Below are positions 45,973 to 55,666 of a DNA stretch of 64,000 bases, one piece after another (the first letter of the stretch is position 1; each line of letters begins with the position of its first letter). This DNA is from Chitinophaga sp. Ak27 (GTDB lineage: Bacteria > Bacteroidota > Bacteroidia > Chitinophagales > Chitinophagaceae): positions 992,001-1,056,000 of the forward strand of contig NZ_JABAOB010000001.1 of NCBI RefSeq assembly GCF_012726295.1. Reading direction: 5' to 3'. The position numbers and the translations under genes are program-made. The notes under the pieces are model-generated. The model did not search any database and was not told the origin of the DNA. It was given only the letters and a program-made list of their open reading frames with translations.

Positions 45973-47335
45973 GTACACATCTATCATTAAAGGAGCATTG
46001 TTAATGGCCTTGCTGCTGGCCGGACGCCCTACCCTGGCGCAACACAGTGTGCTGGACCAATACATTCAACAAGCTTTTCAAAATAACAAGGGGCTGAAAG
46101 AACAGGATTTCCAGCTATCGAAATCAATGCTGGCCTTGCAGGAAGCGAGGAGTTTATTTGGACCGAGCGTATCGCTGCTGGGCAGTTATACCAAATCATC
46201 AGGAGGCCGTACTATCGACTTTCCCATTGGCGATATTATGAACCCGGTATACAACAGTTTGAACCAGTTGACCAGCAGCCACCAGTTTAAATCGCTCGAC
46301 AATGTGCATGTACAACTGAACCCCGATAATTTTTATGATGCTAAACTGCGGGCCTCACTTCCATTGCTGAACGCAGAAATCTACTATAACCAGCTGATAA
46401 AAAAAGAGCAGATCACGCAGCAACAGGCAGCCGTAAACGTATATAAGCGGGAACTGGTAAAAGATATCAAAACCGCCTACTACCAATATTACCAGGCCTC
46501 CCAGGCCGTGGCTATATACAACAACGCTTTGTCGCTGATCCAGGAAAATATCCGCATCAATGAAAGCATGGTACGCAACGGCGTACGTAACAACACGGCC
46601 TTATATCGCGCGCAAACCGAGAAAGAAAAAACAGAAGCCGATATCAATAAGGCAGTCGCCTCCCGGCAAAATTCCCGTGCCTATTTCAACTTCCTGTTGA
46701 ATCGTGGTCTTACTGAAAGCATTACGCTCGACAGCACTTTGCTCACCTCGCCTGCACAGTTGCCCGGCAAAGACATCAACGACCGGGAAGAGCTGGCACA
46801 ATACAAAAGCGCCACAAATGCCTACCGGCTAAACGAAAAATTGCAGCGGGCTTACCTGGTGCCTAAACTCAGCACCTTCCTCGACCTGGGTTCCCAGGGC
46901 ATGGGCGGTAACTTCAACCGGGATACGCGCTATTACCTGTTCGGCGTAAACCTGGAATGGAACTTATTTGCTTCTCACAAATACAAATACAAAATCAAAC
47001 AGGCAGCCAATGATGTACAAACCATCACCAATGCGGCCGACCAAACAGCAGAAGCCCTACGGCTACAGGTATACCAGGCTGTTAACGACTACCAGACCGC
47101 CCTGCTGAATTTCAACACCGCCAAAAGCCAGTTATCGTTCGCAGAAAGATATTATCGTGATCAGCTGAAGGTGTATAAAGAGGGGCAGCTGCTGTATATA
47201 GAACTCCTGGATGCGCAGAATCAACTGACCCAGGCACAACTGCAAACCACAGTTGCCCAGGCGGCCATACAAACCGCTTACGCCGCAGTAGAGCGTACCC
47301 AGGCCTCTTACCAGATTGATAACAACAACCAATAA
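45971..47335 (+). CDS. TolC-family outer-membrane efflux channel
   Basis: A 454-residue exported protein (signal peptide ending RPTLAQ) with the two outer-membrane-efflux repeats: long coiled helices (residues about 155-225 and 345-440) and short barrel strands. It forms the outer channel of a tripartite pump with the adaptor (11 bases downstream) and the RND transporter that follows. Its ATG overlaps operator copy 3. Confidence 0.94.
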   Translation: MYTSIIKGALLMALLLAGRPTLAQHSVLDQYIQQAFQNNKGLKEQDFQLSKSMLALQEARSLFGPSVSLLGSYTKSSGGRTIDFPIGDIMNPVYNSLNQLTSSHQFKSLDNVHVQLNPDNFYDAKLRASLPLLNAEIYYNQLIKKEQITQQQAAVNVYKRELVKDIKTAYYQYYQASQAVAIYNNALSLIQENIRINESMVRNGVRNNTALYRAQTEKEKTEADINKAVASRQNSRAYFNFLLNRGLTESITLDSTLLTSPAQLPGKDINDREELAQYKSATNAYRLNEKLQRAYLVPKLSTFLDLGSQGMGGNFNRDTRYYLFGVNLEWNLFASHKYKYKIKQAANDVQTITNAADQTAEALRLQVYQAVNDYQTALLNFNTAKSQLSFAERYYRDQLKVYKEGQLLYIELLDAQNQLTQAQLQTTVAQAAIQTAYAAVERTQASYQIDNNNQ

Positions 47336-47346
47336 ATTATACTCAC

Positions 47347-48390
47347 ATGAAAAATACCTTACTGCTGCTGCCACTTTCCCTGCTCCTGTTTTCCTGTGGC
47401 AGCAAGCCGGCGGCTGTTACCAGCAATTCAGACACTATTCCCGTGAAAGTAATGCCCCTGGCTAAACAGGGCAGCGCTATCACCATTCATGCGTCTGGCC
47501 AGTTTACCACCGATGATGAAGTATATCTCTCTTTTAAAACCAATGGCATTATCAATAATATACTGGTAAAAGAAGGCGACCGGGTGCATAAAGGGCAGCT
47601 ACTGGCTACCCTCAATCTTACAGAAATTGATGCACAGGTGCAACGCGATCAACTGGCCTTTGATAAAGCGCAACGGGATTACCAACGGACCATGCGGCTG
47701 CACAACGACAGCGTAGCTACCCAGGAACAGCTGGATAACAGCAAAACCACCATGGACCAGGCCCGGCAGCAACTGAGCACCTCCCAGTTTAACCGCAGCT
47801 ATTCGTCTATCCATGCTACGCAGGATGGCTATGTGTTGCATAAGCTGGTAAGTGCCGGCCAAATGGTCAATGCCGGCACGCCTGTGCTGCAAACCAACGG
47901 CGCCAGCAGCGCTCATTGGTTATTACGTGTAGGCGTAAGCGATAGAGAGTGGGCGCAGATAAAAACAGGAGATAAAGCCAGCATAGAAATTTCCGGCGTA
48001 CCAGGCGATAGTTTAACTGGCGTGGTTACCCGTAAATCGGAGGGTATTGATGCGCAAAGCGGCACTTTCCTGGTAGACGTGCAACTGACCGGCAGCAAGC
48101 CCGCCGCTATTGCGGCCGGGATGTTTGGCCGCTGTCATATTAACGCAGCCGCTGCCACTGCCGGCAGCACCTGGAGCATTCCTTACGCCGCCCTGCTGGA
48201 CGGAAACGGCAGCACCGGTTTTGTATTTGTGACCAACGATAACAAAACAGCCCAGAAAGTGGCCGTCACCGTAGCCGGTATGGAAAAAGAAAATGTACTC
48301 ATCAGCAGCGGCATGGAACAAGCCAGGGCACTCATCATCTCCGGCAGCGCCTATCTGAAGGATCAATCACCTATCCGCATCATCCAATAA
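47347..48390 (+). CDS. RND efflux periplasmic adaptor lipoprotein
   Basis: A 347-residue membrane-fusion protein with a lipoprotein signal (LLLFSC). It has the biotinyl-lipoyl-like domain (NNILVKEGDRVHKGQLLATLN), a helical hairpin (residues about 95-150), a beta-barrel domain and a membrane-proximal C-terminal domain (TGFVFVTNDNKTAQKVAVTV). It joins the RND pump to the TolC-like channel. It lies between them, 11 bases from each. Confidence 0.95.
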   Translation: MKNTLLLLPLSLLLFSCGSKPAAVTSNSDTIPVKVMPLAKQGSAITIHASGQFTTDDEVYLSFKTNGIINNILVKEGDRVHKGQLLATLNLTEIDAQVQRDQLAFDKAQRDYQRTMRLHNDSVATQEQLDNSKTTMDQARQQLSTSQFNRSYSSIHATQDGYVLHKLVSAGQMVNAGTPVLQTNGASSAHWLLRVGVSDREWAQIKTGDKASIEISGVPGDSLTGVVTRKSEGIDAQSGTFLVDVQLTGSKPAAIAAGMFGRCHINAAAATAGSTWSIPYAALLDGNGSTGFVFVTNDNKTAQKVAVTVAGMEKENVLISSGMEQARALIISGSAYLKDQSPIRIIQ

Positions 48391-48401
48391 TCATTACTAC
48401 C

Positions 48402-51400
48402 ATGAAAATAGCGAGATATGCCGTCAAAAATTACCAGTTTACACTGGTAATATTCATCATGATCATCGTGCTGGGACTTACAACCATCCTCAATATGCCC
48501 CGCTCAGAAGATCCCGAAATGAGAGCGCCACAGTTTACCGTGGTAGTTGTATACCCCGGCACCAGTCCCAAAGACATGGAAGACCTGGTAGTAGATCCCA
48601 TGGAGAAAGAAATCTATGGACTGGATGACATCAAACGGGTACGCACCACCATTAATGATGGCGTGGCCCTGATACGGGTAGAATATAAATACAGTTCTAA
48701 CGTAGACCAGAAATACCAGGAGCTGGTGAGAGAGGTCAACAACAAGCGGAAAGACTTGCCGGCAGACATTTACAGCATGGAAGTAAGGAAGCAGGAACCC
48801 TCCGATGTAAATGTATTGCAAGTTGCGCTGATCTCTGAAAATGCCTCCCGCGACAAGCTGCGTTACTACGCCGACAAGCTGCAGGATGAACTGGAAAAAA
48901 TTCCTTCTCTCAAAAATGTAAAACTGCATGGCTTGCCAGACCAGCAGGTACGGGTGGAACTGCAGCTCGATAAAATGGCCCAGCTGCATTTGCCAGTAAA
49001 TACCGTGATGGCTGCCGTACAAAGCGAAATGGCCAATATCCCCGGTGGAAGCATCGATGCAGGCGATAAGAGCTTCAATATCAAAACCAGCGGCAACTAC
49101 CAGCATATCGATGAAATCAACAACACCATTGTATCCAATGCCAATGGAAAAATTGTATTCCTGAAAGATATCGCCCGGATATATTATGGTTTTGAAGATG
49201 AAAAATACTTTGTACGCCTCAATGGGCATCGCAGCGTTGTGGTTTCTGCCGCACAGAAGAGCGGTGAAAACATTTCCAAAACGCAGCAGCAGTATAAACC
49301 CGTTATAGAAAAGTTCAAACAAACCTTGCCCGCCAACATTGACCTGGTGCAGTATTTCGACCAGGCCGATGCAGTCAATAACCGGTTAAGCGGGCTGGGA
49401 AAAGACTTTCTCATTGCCATACTCCTGGTGGCCTTTACTCTGTTGCCACTAGGACAACGCCCGGCTTTGATCGTGATGATATCCATTCCCCTGTCGTTAT
49501 CTATTGGTATCGTATTGCTTCAGTTCTTTGGCTATAACCTGAACCAGCTGAGCATTGTAGGATTGGTGGTAGCATTGGGACTACTGGTAGACGACAGCAT
49601 CGTGGTGGTAGAAAATATAGAACGATGGATGCTGGAAGGTCATTCCCGTATGGAAGCCACGTTGAAAGCCACTTCGCAGATCGGGCTGGCCGTTGTTGGC
49701 TGCACGGCGGCATTGATTATTGCATTTATGCCGCTGGTATTTATGCCCGAAGGGAGCGGCGACTTTATCCGGAGCCTCCCTTTGGCCGTTATTTTCAGCG
49801 TGCTGGCCTCCATGGGCGTGTCGCTGACTATTATTCCCTTCCTGGCCAGCCGGTTGTTGAAAGAGCATAGTGGTCACCCTGATGGCAACCTGTTTATGCG
49901 TATGCTGAAAAAGTTGATCCATGGCAGCTATGCCCGCCTGCTGGACAAGGCCCTGCAAAGGCCCGTACTGACGCTGATCGTATCCCTGGTGATTTTTGGC
50001 GGCGCCATTGGCCTGTTTAAAGTCATCGGCTTCAGCCTCTTCCCCGCCTCTGAAAAGCCACAATTCCTCATCAACATTTTTGCGCCGCCGCAATCCAATC
50101 TTGCTTATACCAACGGTATTGTACAACAAATTGAACAAACGCTGAAACACGAAAAAGACATCCGTTCCTATGTTAGTAATATTGGAAAAGGCAATCCGCG
50201 TATTTATTACAACGAAATGCAGGAAAATGAGCGGGGCGACTATGCCCAGATCTTCGTACAGCTGGACCCTCATGCCAGTCCTGCGGAAAAAACCAGGCTG
50301 ATTGAGTCGCTCCGCAAGCGCTGGACACCTTATCCCGGCGCCAAAGTGGAAGTAAAGAATTTTGAACAGGGTCCACCGATGGTGGCACCGGTAGAAGTAA
50401 GGCTCTTTGGCGATAACCTGGATACTTTGAGGGCAGTAGCCGGCAACGTGGAAAAGCTGCTGGAAAAAACCGCCGGCACCATTTATATCAACAACCCGGT
50501 AAGCACCCTTAAATCGGATATCCGGGTGAAGATAGACCGGGAAAAAGCACAGCAATTGGGGATTCCTACTGCCAATATTGACCGGGTAGTGCGTTTAGCC
50601 ATCTCCGGTATTAACCTGGGCCAGTACAATGATAAAAACGATAACGATTACGATATCCTGCTTACCAAAGAAAAAGCGGGTAAGCCTACATTGGATGTAT
50701 TTAAGGATTTGTACGTGAACAACAGCCAGGGAACGGCGATTCCGCTTTCTCAGGTAGCACAGCTGCAGCTGGAAACGTCTCCCCTGACCATTAATCACCA
50801 GGAGAAAAACCGGGTAGTAGCCGTAAGTGCCTTTATCCGCAAGGGTTTCCTGACCGACCAGGTTATTAACGACGTTGTAAAGCAAATGGACGCCATGCAT
50901 TTACCCAAAGGATATACTTATGAAATGGGTGGCGAGGTAGAAAGCCGTAACAACTCCTTTGGTGGCTTTATGAGCGTGATTATTGTGACCGTGTTCCTGT
51001 TTGTAGCCGTATTGATTCTGCAATTCAAAACCTTTAAGAGTATGCTGATCGTGTTGTCGGTAATTCCACTGGGTATTGTAGGGGCGGCAATAGCCCTTTG
51101 GCTGACCGGCAACTCCCTGTCCTTTGTGGCGATTATTGGCTTGATAGCCCTCGCTGGTATAGAGGTGAAGAATACCATCTTACTGGTAGATTTTACCAAT
51201 CAGCTACGCATGCAGGGTACTCCGCTGGATGCGGCCATACGAGAAGCCGGCGAAGTACGTTTCCTGCCGATCGTACTCACTTCGCTCACCGCCATAGGCG
51301 GACTGATACCGGTGGCCATATCTACCAATCCGCTGATTGCGCCGTTGGCCATTGTACTGATTGGAGGGTTGATCAGTTCTACATTATTGTCGCGTATAGT

Positions 51401-51530
51401 GACACCCGTAGTGTACAGGCTGATACCGCCCAAAATAGAATTACCATCCGGCAATGGGCATCATTCAAGCGGCGATCACCAACGGGAAGATTTGGCGATA
51501 TCTCATCCTGTACTAATTCATCAGTCGTAA
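48402..51530 (+). CDS. RND multidrug-type efflux transporter (AcrB/HAE1 family)
   Basis: A 1042-residue inner-membrane pump with 12 membrane helices and two large periplasmic loops. The proton-relay pair is in GLLVDDSIVVVENIER, and the second half has the matching GIEVKNTILLVDF. The opening residues (RYAVKNYQFTLVIFIMI) and PRSEDPEMRAPQFTVVVVYPG are typical. It lies closer to the broad HAE1-type pumps than to heavy-metal CusA pumps, as no Met-rich relay is seen. The substrate is unknown, probably a hydrophobic compound sensed by the TetR protein. Confidence 0.95.
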   Translation: MKIARYAVKNYQFTLVIFIMIIVLGLTTILNMPRSEDPEMRAPQFTVVVVYPGTSPKDMEDLVVDPMEKEIYGLDDIKRVRTTINDGVALIRVEYKYSSNVDQKYQELVREVNNKRKDLPADIYSMEVRKQEPSDVNVLQVALISENASRDKLRYYADKLQDELEKIPSLKNVKLHGLPDQQVRVELQLDKMAQLHLPVNTVMAAVQSEMANIPGGSIDAGDKSFNIKTSGNYQHIDEINNTIVSNANGKIVFLKDIARIYYGFEDEKYFVRLNGHRSVVVSAAQKSGENISKTQQQYKPVIEKFKQTLPANIDLVQYFDQADAVNNRLSGLGKDFLIAILLVAFTLLPLGQRPALIVMISIPLSLSIGIVLLQFFGYNLNQLSIVGLVVALGLLVDDSIVVVENIERWMLEGHSRMEATLKATSQIGLAVVGCTAALIIAFMPLVFMPEGSGDFIRSLPLAVIFSVLASMGVSLTIIPFLASRLLKEHSGHPDGNLFMRMLKKLIHGSYARLLDKALQRPVLTLIVSLVIFGGAIGLFKVIGFSLFPASEKPQFLINIFAPPQSNLAYTNGIVQQIEQTLKHEKDIRSYVSNIGKGNPRIYYNEMQENERGDYAQIFVQLDPHASPAEKTRLIESLRKRWTPYPGAKVEVKNFEQGPPMVAPVEVRLFGDNLDTLRAVAGNVEKLLEKTAGTIYINNPVSTLKSDIRVKIDREKAQQLGIPTANIDRVVRLAISGINLGQYNDKNDNDYDILLTKEKAGKPTLDVFKDLYVNNSQGTAIPLSQVAQLQLETSPLTINHQEKNRVVAVSAFIRKGFLTDQVINDVVKQMDAMHLPKGYTYEMGGEVESRNNSFGGFMSVIIVTVFLFVAVLILQFKTFKSMLIVLSVIPLGIVGAAIALWLTGNSLSFVAIIGLIALAGIEVKNTILLVDFTNQLRMQGTPLDAAIREAGEVRFLPIVLTSLTAIGGLIPVAISTNPLIAPLAIVLIGGLISSTLLSRIVTPVVYRLIPPKIELPSGNGHHSSGDHQREDLAISHPVLIHQS

Positions 51531-51598
51531 TTAGCAATTAGTTACGTACTTTTATGGCTGATTGTTTAGTCAACCATTTCCTTTGAAAATTAGTTCTT

Positions 51599-52114
51599 AT
51601 GAAAAAAATCGTCCTGGCATTTGCCACCATGCTCCTGGTGATGTGTATCAGTACACAGTCGACGCAGGCACAGTTGAAACGCTTCAGTATCGGGCCTTTT
51701 GTGGAAGCCGGTTTCCCTGTTGGTAAATTCAATGACACCCACAATACGGGGTATGGTATCGGCCTGGGTGCTGATGTGAAGCTCGTAGCAGGTTTAACGG
51801 CGGTGGGCTCTGTCAGTTACTTTCGCTTTCCCGGTAAGGATTACACCAGTAACGGTACTACCTATACGTACCCTAACTATAATGTAGTGCCTATCCGCCT
51901 GGGGTTGAGATACCAGTTGATTTCCCTGCTGTATGTGAAAGTGGAAGGTGGTACGGTACAGTATACGGGTAAGAACTACAACGGCGTAGGCGGCCTGGTG
52001 GCTCCTGGAATCGGTATCCGCTTACTGGGCCTGGATGTGGAAGCCAAATACGAAGCCTGGTTTAAAGATGGTACCAGGGGCTTTTTTGGACTCAAAGCAG
52101 GATATAATTTTTAG
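51599..52114 (+). CDS. Small outer-membrane beta-barrel protein
   Basis: A 171-residue exported protein (signal peptide ending TQAQ) with alternating hydrophobic strands (FSIGPFVEAGFPVG, YGIGLGADVKLVAGL, FFGLKAGYNF) and a C-terminal Phe, as in small outer-membrane barrels. No enzymatic motif is seen. It stands alone in the plus direction and its stop abuts a long palindrome that fills the gap to the convergent epimerase gene. Confidence 0.8.
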   Translation: MKKIVLAFATMLLVMCISTQSTQAQLKRFSIGPFVEAGFPVGKFNDTHNTGYGIGLGADVKLVAGLTAVGSVSYFRFPGKDYTSNGTTYTYPNYNVVPIRLGLRYQLISLLYVKVEGGTVQYTGKNYNGVGGLVAPGIGIRLLGLDVEAKYEAWFKDGTRGFFGLKAGYNF

Positions 52115-52115
52115 T

Positions 52116-52223
52116 AGCTGAAAGTATAAAGCAAAAGCTATTGAGGCGAATGATCAAAGCGAAGAATATTAAAAACTCGCTAAGGTCATTCGCCTCAATA
52201 GCTTTTGCTTTATACTTTCAGCT
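52116..52223. repeat. Long perfect palindrome, repeat family copy 2
   Basis: Perfect 38-base arms at 52116-52153 and 52186-52223 enclose a 32-base loop. The arm contains AAAGCTATTGAGGCGAATGA. It starts 1 base after one stop codon and ends 1 base before the stop of the convergent gene, so it fills the whole gap. It can act as a terminator in both directions. It is related to the palindrome at 1729-1811. Confidence 0.88.
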
Positions 52224-52224
52224 C

Positions 52225-53094
52225 TTAAAAGAATGCCACTGTCCAGGTTCTTTCAAACACAGCACCTGGCGCCAAACGGTTGATGCCTTCTTTTTCTGTC
52301 AGTTCTCCGCTGGCATTTACGCTATCTGCGATACCGCACCAGGGTTCAATGCATACAAAGTTGGCGTCTTTCGCTGCCCAGATGCCCATGTATGGGAATC
52401 CTTCAAATTCCAGGGTGAGCCCATGCGATGTGTGTTTGCTGGCAATGCTGATTGCAGTAGAGGCCAGTGATTTAAACACCAGGGCATCCTGGTAGAACAA
52501 GGATTTCTTCAGGGGCAATTCTTTTGTTTGCTGTAGTAACGGTACCGGAGCGGCTTCTATTTGTCCCCCGGGTGACAAGGGCCATATACCGGCCGTTTCT
52601 TCCTTATTGAAATGCAGGTAATAATCTTCGTAGGTAGTACCATCTACCAATGGCAGTTTAAACGCGGGATGAGCGCCTACAGAAAAGAGCAGCTCTTTAC
52701 TGTCGTTATTGGTAACCTGGTAGGTTACCTGCAGCTGGTCGTCCTGCAGGAGGTATTGGATGGTAAAGCCGAACCGGAAGGGATATACTTCCCTGGTAGT
52801 ATCATTGTCGGAGAGATGGAGACTAACATGGTTCGCTTCCTGCTCTGTGACTGTAAACAGTTGTTCCCGGGCAAAGCCGTGGCGACCGAGGGTGTAGGAT
52901 TTTCCATTGTACCGGTAAGTGTTATTTTTCAGGCCGCCTACAATGGGAAACAGTACCGGGCTTTTCTTTCCCCAGAAGGCAGGGTCGCCGCTCCATAAAT
53001 ATTCCTGATTGTTGTCGTTACGTACAATGCTTTGCAGTTCTGCTCCCTGCGGATTTATTTGTACGGTGAGTTTTTCATTAGAAATCTGTACCAT
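52225..53094 (-). CDS. Aldose 1-epimerase-like protein (galactose mutarotase fold)
   Basis: A 289-residue cytoplasmic protein of the LacX/YeaD-like branch. Conserved residues are seen in GAELQSIV, FPIVGGL, GRHGFAR (candidate catalytic His), VGAHPAFKLP (second His) and the acidic WCGIAD region. It should convert alpha and beta anomers of a free hexose or hexose phosphate. I choose ATG 53094; an upstream in-frame start would add 31 residues unlike the family. It is a single gene, divergent from the dehydrogenase. Confidence 0.9.
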   Translation of the reverse strand: MVQISNEKLTVQINPQGAELQSIVRNDNNQEYLWSGDPAFWGKKSPVLFPIVGGLKNNTYRYNGKSYTLGRHGFAREQLFTVTEQEANHVSLHLSDNDTTREVYPFRFGFTIQYLLQDDQLQVTYQVTNNDSKELLFSVGAHPAFKLPLVDGTTYEDYYLHFNKEETAGIWPLSPGGQIEAAPVPLLQQTKELPLKKSLFYQDALVFKSLASTAISIASKHTSHGLTLEFEGFPYMGIWAAKDANFVCIEPWCGIADSVNASGELTEKEGINRLAPGAVFERTWTVAFF

Positions 53095-53144
53095 GATTGA
53101 TGTGGTTAATGAGGATGTGGTGCGAAGATAACCTGTAAATGGAA

Positions 53145-53152
53145 TACCTTTG
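53145..53152 (+). promoter_or_regulatory. Candidate -7 element before the short-chain dehydrogenase
   Basis: TACCTTTG fits TAnnTTTG and lies 35 bases before the ATG at 53188. I see no clear -33 element at the right distance. Confidence 0.35.
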
Positions 53153-53187
53153 TCAGGTATTTTTACTGCAAAAAAAGAATATATCAT

Positions 53188-53904
53188 ATGGAATCATTAA
53201 AAGGGAAAAAGGCCCTCATTACGGGCGGAGGAAAAGGGATAGGCCGTGCGCTGGCTATAGCCCTGGCAAAGGAAGGCGTAGATATTGCCCTGATGGGACG
53301 CACAGCGGGATCGTTGGAAGCAGTAGCGAAGGAAGTACAGGCCAACGGCGTTAAAGCAGCGTATGCTGTTGCCGATGTGAGCGATATGGCTGCTGTGGAT
53401 ACGGCGGTAGCCAGTTTAACCAAAGAGCTGGGGGGCATCGACATATTGATCAATAATGCAGGGATTGCTGCCTTTGGCGGTTTCCTGGAATTGACGCCCA
53501 CGCAGTGGGAACAAATCATCCAGGTAAACCTGATGGGAACATACTATGTTACCCGGGCGGTGTTACCGGAAATGATTGCCAGGAAAGCCGGCGATATCAT
53601 CAACATTGCTTCCACAGCCGGCCAACGCGGTGCACCGGCCACCAGTGCCTATAGCGCCTCCAAGTTCGGGTTGCTGGGATTAACAGAATCGCTGATGCTG
53701 GAAGTGCGGAAGCATAACATCCGGGTGAGCGCATTAACGCCCAGCACCATTGCCACTGATATGGCGAAAAATCTGCAATTAACAGATGGTAATCCCGAAA
53801 AAGTATTGCAACCGGAAGACCTGGCGGAGTTGGTAGTAGCGCAGCTGAAGCTGAACCGGCGGGTGTTGTTGAAATCAGCAGGGTTATGGTCTACTAATCC
53901 TTAA
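53188..53904 (+). CDS. Short-chain dehydrogenase/reductase (FabG-like)
   Basis: A 238-residue cytoplasmic oxidoreductase with a Rossmann nucleotide site [13 protein letters not shown], catalytic Ser in INIASTAG and the Tyr-Lys pair in YSASKFG. It is annotated at the level of 3-oxoacyl-ACP-reductase-like SDR; the true substrate is not deducible. NADPH is plausible because of the basic MGRTAGS stretch after strand 2. A strong hairpin follows the stop. Confidence 0.92.
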   Translation: MESLKGKKALITGGGKGIGRALAIALAKEGVDIALMGRTAGSLEAVAKEVQANGVKAAYAVADVSDMAAVDTAVASLTKELGGIDILINNAGIAAFGGFLELTPTQWEQIIQVNLMGTYYVTRAVLPEMIARKAGDIINIASTAGQRGAPATSAYSASKFGLLGLTESLMLEVRKHNIRVSALTPSTIATDMAKNLQLTDGNPEKVLQPEDLAELVVAQLKLNRRVLLKSAGLWSTNP

Positions 53905-53908
53905 ATAA

Positions 53909-53952
53909 AATCGGTTGGTATTTATTTCCCGGGAAACAAATACCAACCGATT
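53909..53952. terminator. Bidirectional terminator between convergent genes
   Basis: A 15-base perfect stem (AATCGGTTGGTATTT and its inverse) has an inner TTCCC/GGGAA pairing. It lies 4 bases after the dehydrogenase stop and 8 before the stop of the convergent porin gene. Confidence 0.8.
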
Positions 53953-53960
53953 CAATAATG

Positions 53961-54743
53961 TTATTTACAAATGCGATATGCATACCCGATAGAAGCAGTA
54001 GCTGCTCCGGCATTATTTTTACCGTTGGCAGATCCTTTCTGGATATTCAGGAAGCCGTAGTTGCCCCCACCTTCCACAAATACCTGGCTACGACCGAAAA
54101 GGTAGGCCAATCCAAGGTTTCCACTTATGCCGAAGTTGAATGTATTCAGCTGGTCTTTAATGTCGGTGGTCTTGTTAAAATCAACTGACCCGATAGGTAC
54201 CTGCATCGTTTTGCCTTCGTCAAAATATACGTTGCTGGTGCCGCTGGTAACTTGCTTTGCTCCTACGAGGAACCCAAAAAACGGTCCTGCATCTGCGTAT
54301 AAGCGCAGGGGTGAATGTCCCAGGTTCCAACCGAACTTAGCCCAGATAGGCACCATCAGGTAATTCAATTTTGCCTGACTTTTAAAGTCGGCATAGAGGT
54401 AAGGAGGAATAGGTTGACCAGGAGGAACAACAGGTTTGGCTTCATCCGGGAATGGATAAGCCTGGAAGCCATTCTTTTTACCTCCCTGGGAGGAGTAGCT
54501 GATCATGGCTTCAATGGAAAACAGTTTGCTGATATGATATTCGCCCAGGATACCAAAGTCGGGGCCCTGACGGGAACTATAGCCGGTATTCAGAGGATTT
54601 TGCATGCTGCTGCCGCCGCCGGTAAGATTAGGGATACTGATACCTCCGCGAACACCGAGATCAAATTGTTGTGCATTCACTTTTGAAGAAAAAAGCATGA
54701 CAATGGCTGGCACCAGCCATTTCAAGGATTGTTGGATTTTCAT
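53961..54743 (-). CDS. Outer-membrane beta-barrel protein (PorT-like)
   Basis: A 260-residue exported protein (signal peptide ending SKVNAQ) with strands typical of the outer-membrane beta-barrel domain family (FDLGVRGGISIPNL, FGILGEYHISKLFSIEAMISY, LPLRLYADAGPFFGFLVG-like stretch) and C-terminal IGYAYRICK. It contains a Pro-rich loop at about 95-110 (KPVVPPGQPIPPYL). There is no sign of enzymatic function. It lies downstream of, and in line with, the lipase-like gene, 30 bases away. Confidence 0.82.
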   Translation of the reverse strand: MKIQQSLKWLVPAIVMLFSSKVNAQQFDLGVRGGISIPNLTGGGSSMQNPLNTGYSSRQGPDFGILGEYHISKLFSIEAMISYSSQGGKKNGFQAYPFPDEAKPVVPPGQPIPPYLYADFKSQAKLNYLMVPIWAKFGWNLGHSPLRLYADAGPFFGFLVGAKQVTSGTSNVYFDEGKTMQVPIGSVDFNKTTDIKDQLNTFNFGISGNLGLAYLFGRSQVFVEGGGNYGFLNIQKGSANGKNNAGAATASIGYAYRICK

Positions 54744-54773
54744 AATTAATAAATTGTAAACCCAAGTTACTAA

Positions 54774-55595
54774 TTATCTTATATTACTCAGCCAACCGGC
54801 GATAAACAATAGCACCTCCCGGTATTCGGGTTCATTATGCATTTCGTGGTACAGGCCTTCCCATTCGCGGTAGGTAACCATACCGGCAGGCGCCCTTTCT
54901 GCGAATAGGCGAGAACCTTCCACCGCGGTGAATTCATCAGCATTTCCGTGGATAAGCAGGGATTGAACCCGGAGCTCGTCCGCATGTTGCAGGCACCAAA
55001 GGCCATTTTGTATCATGTCGTTAGCTAGGCGTAAACTGAGCCGGTCATGCCGCAAAGGATCGGCCTTAAACTTTTCTACCGCCGACTTATCATGAGAAAT
55101 TTTATTGATATCGAGGCCCTGGTTTATCCGGATACCTGGGGCAACAGCACTGAGTAATTGCAGGGCGCCTCTTAATAGTTTACCGGGACGGCGGCCAATA
55201 ATGAGCGCAGGCGCCGAGATAACGGCGGCCTGTATACCTGGTTGCCGGCGGAGTAAAAAGCCGGTGAGCACGCCGCCGCCCATGCTATGCCCATACATCA
55301 CCACCGGTTGGTGATAAGTGGACTGTAGTTCCTCCAGCCAGGCTTCCAGGTAGTCGAACATAAAGGGGAAGCCTTTCGAAGCGCCCCTGGGGCCATCGCT
55401 CTTACCATGGCCGTAATGGTCGATTCCCATCACCGCGAAACCTTCCTGTATAAAAAATTCCGCTACATGTTCATAACGCCCTACATGCTCGCCAATGCCA
55501 TGCACGATAATCAGCAGGCGTTTGAAGCGCTCCGGCATCCACCGGATGCCATGAAAGGTAGTCTGCTGCCAGGACCAGTAAAATTCGTCTCTCAT
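54774..55595 (-). CDS. Monoacylglycerol-lipase-like alpha/beta hydrolase
   Basis: A 273-residue cytoplasmic hydrolase of the Hydrolase_4/S33 type: oxyanion region IVHGIGEH, GHGKSDGPRG, nucleophile Ser in YGHSMGGG, acid in LIHGNADEFT and His in GLYHEMHNEP. This set is typical of monoacylglycerol lipases and related lysophospholipases. No signal peptide is seen. It is divergent from the small membrane-protein gene at 55667. Confidence 0.92.
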   Translation of the reverse strand: MRDEFYWSWQQTTFHGIRWMPERFKRLLIIVHGIGEHVGRYEHVAEFFIQEGFAVMGIDHYGHGKSDGPRGASKGFPFMFDYLEAWLEELQSTYHQPVVMYGHSMGGGVLTGFLLRRQPGIQAAVISAPALIIGRRPGKLLRGALQLLSAVAPGIRINQGLDINKISHDKSAVEKFKADPLRHDRLSLRLANDMIQNGLWCLQHADELRVQSLLIHGNADEFTAVEGSRLFAERAPAGMVTYREWEGLYHEMHNEPEYREVLLFIAGWLSNIR

Positions 55596-55666
55596 ATGCG
55601 ATGGGCTGGTGTAAAAACGAAGATAAAGAATATCTTTATCCCCTGTAAATTAACCGTCTAAGCAAC

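Noticed and set aside
49581..50555. 324-codon open frame on the minus strand inside the RND pump gene
   Set aside because: It is antisense to a fully conserved RND transporter and its translation shows no family pattern or signal; a shadow of codon use.
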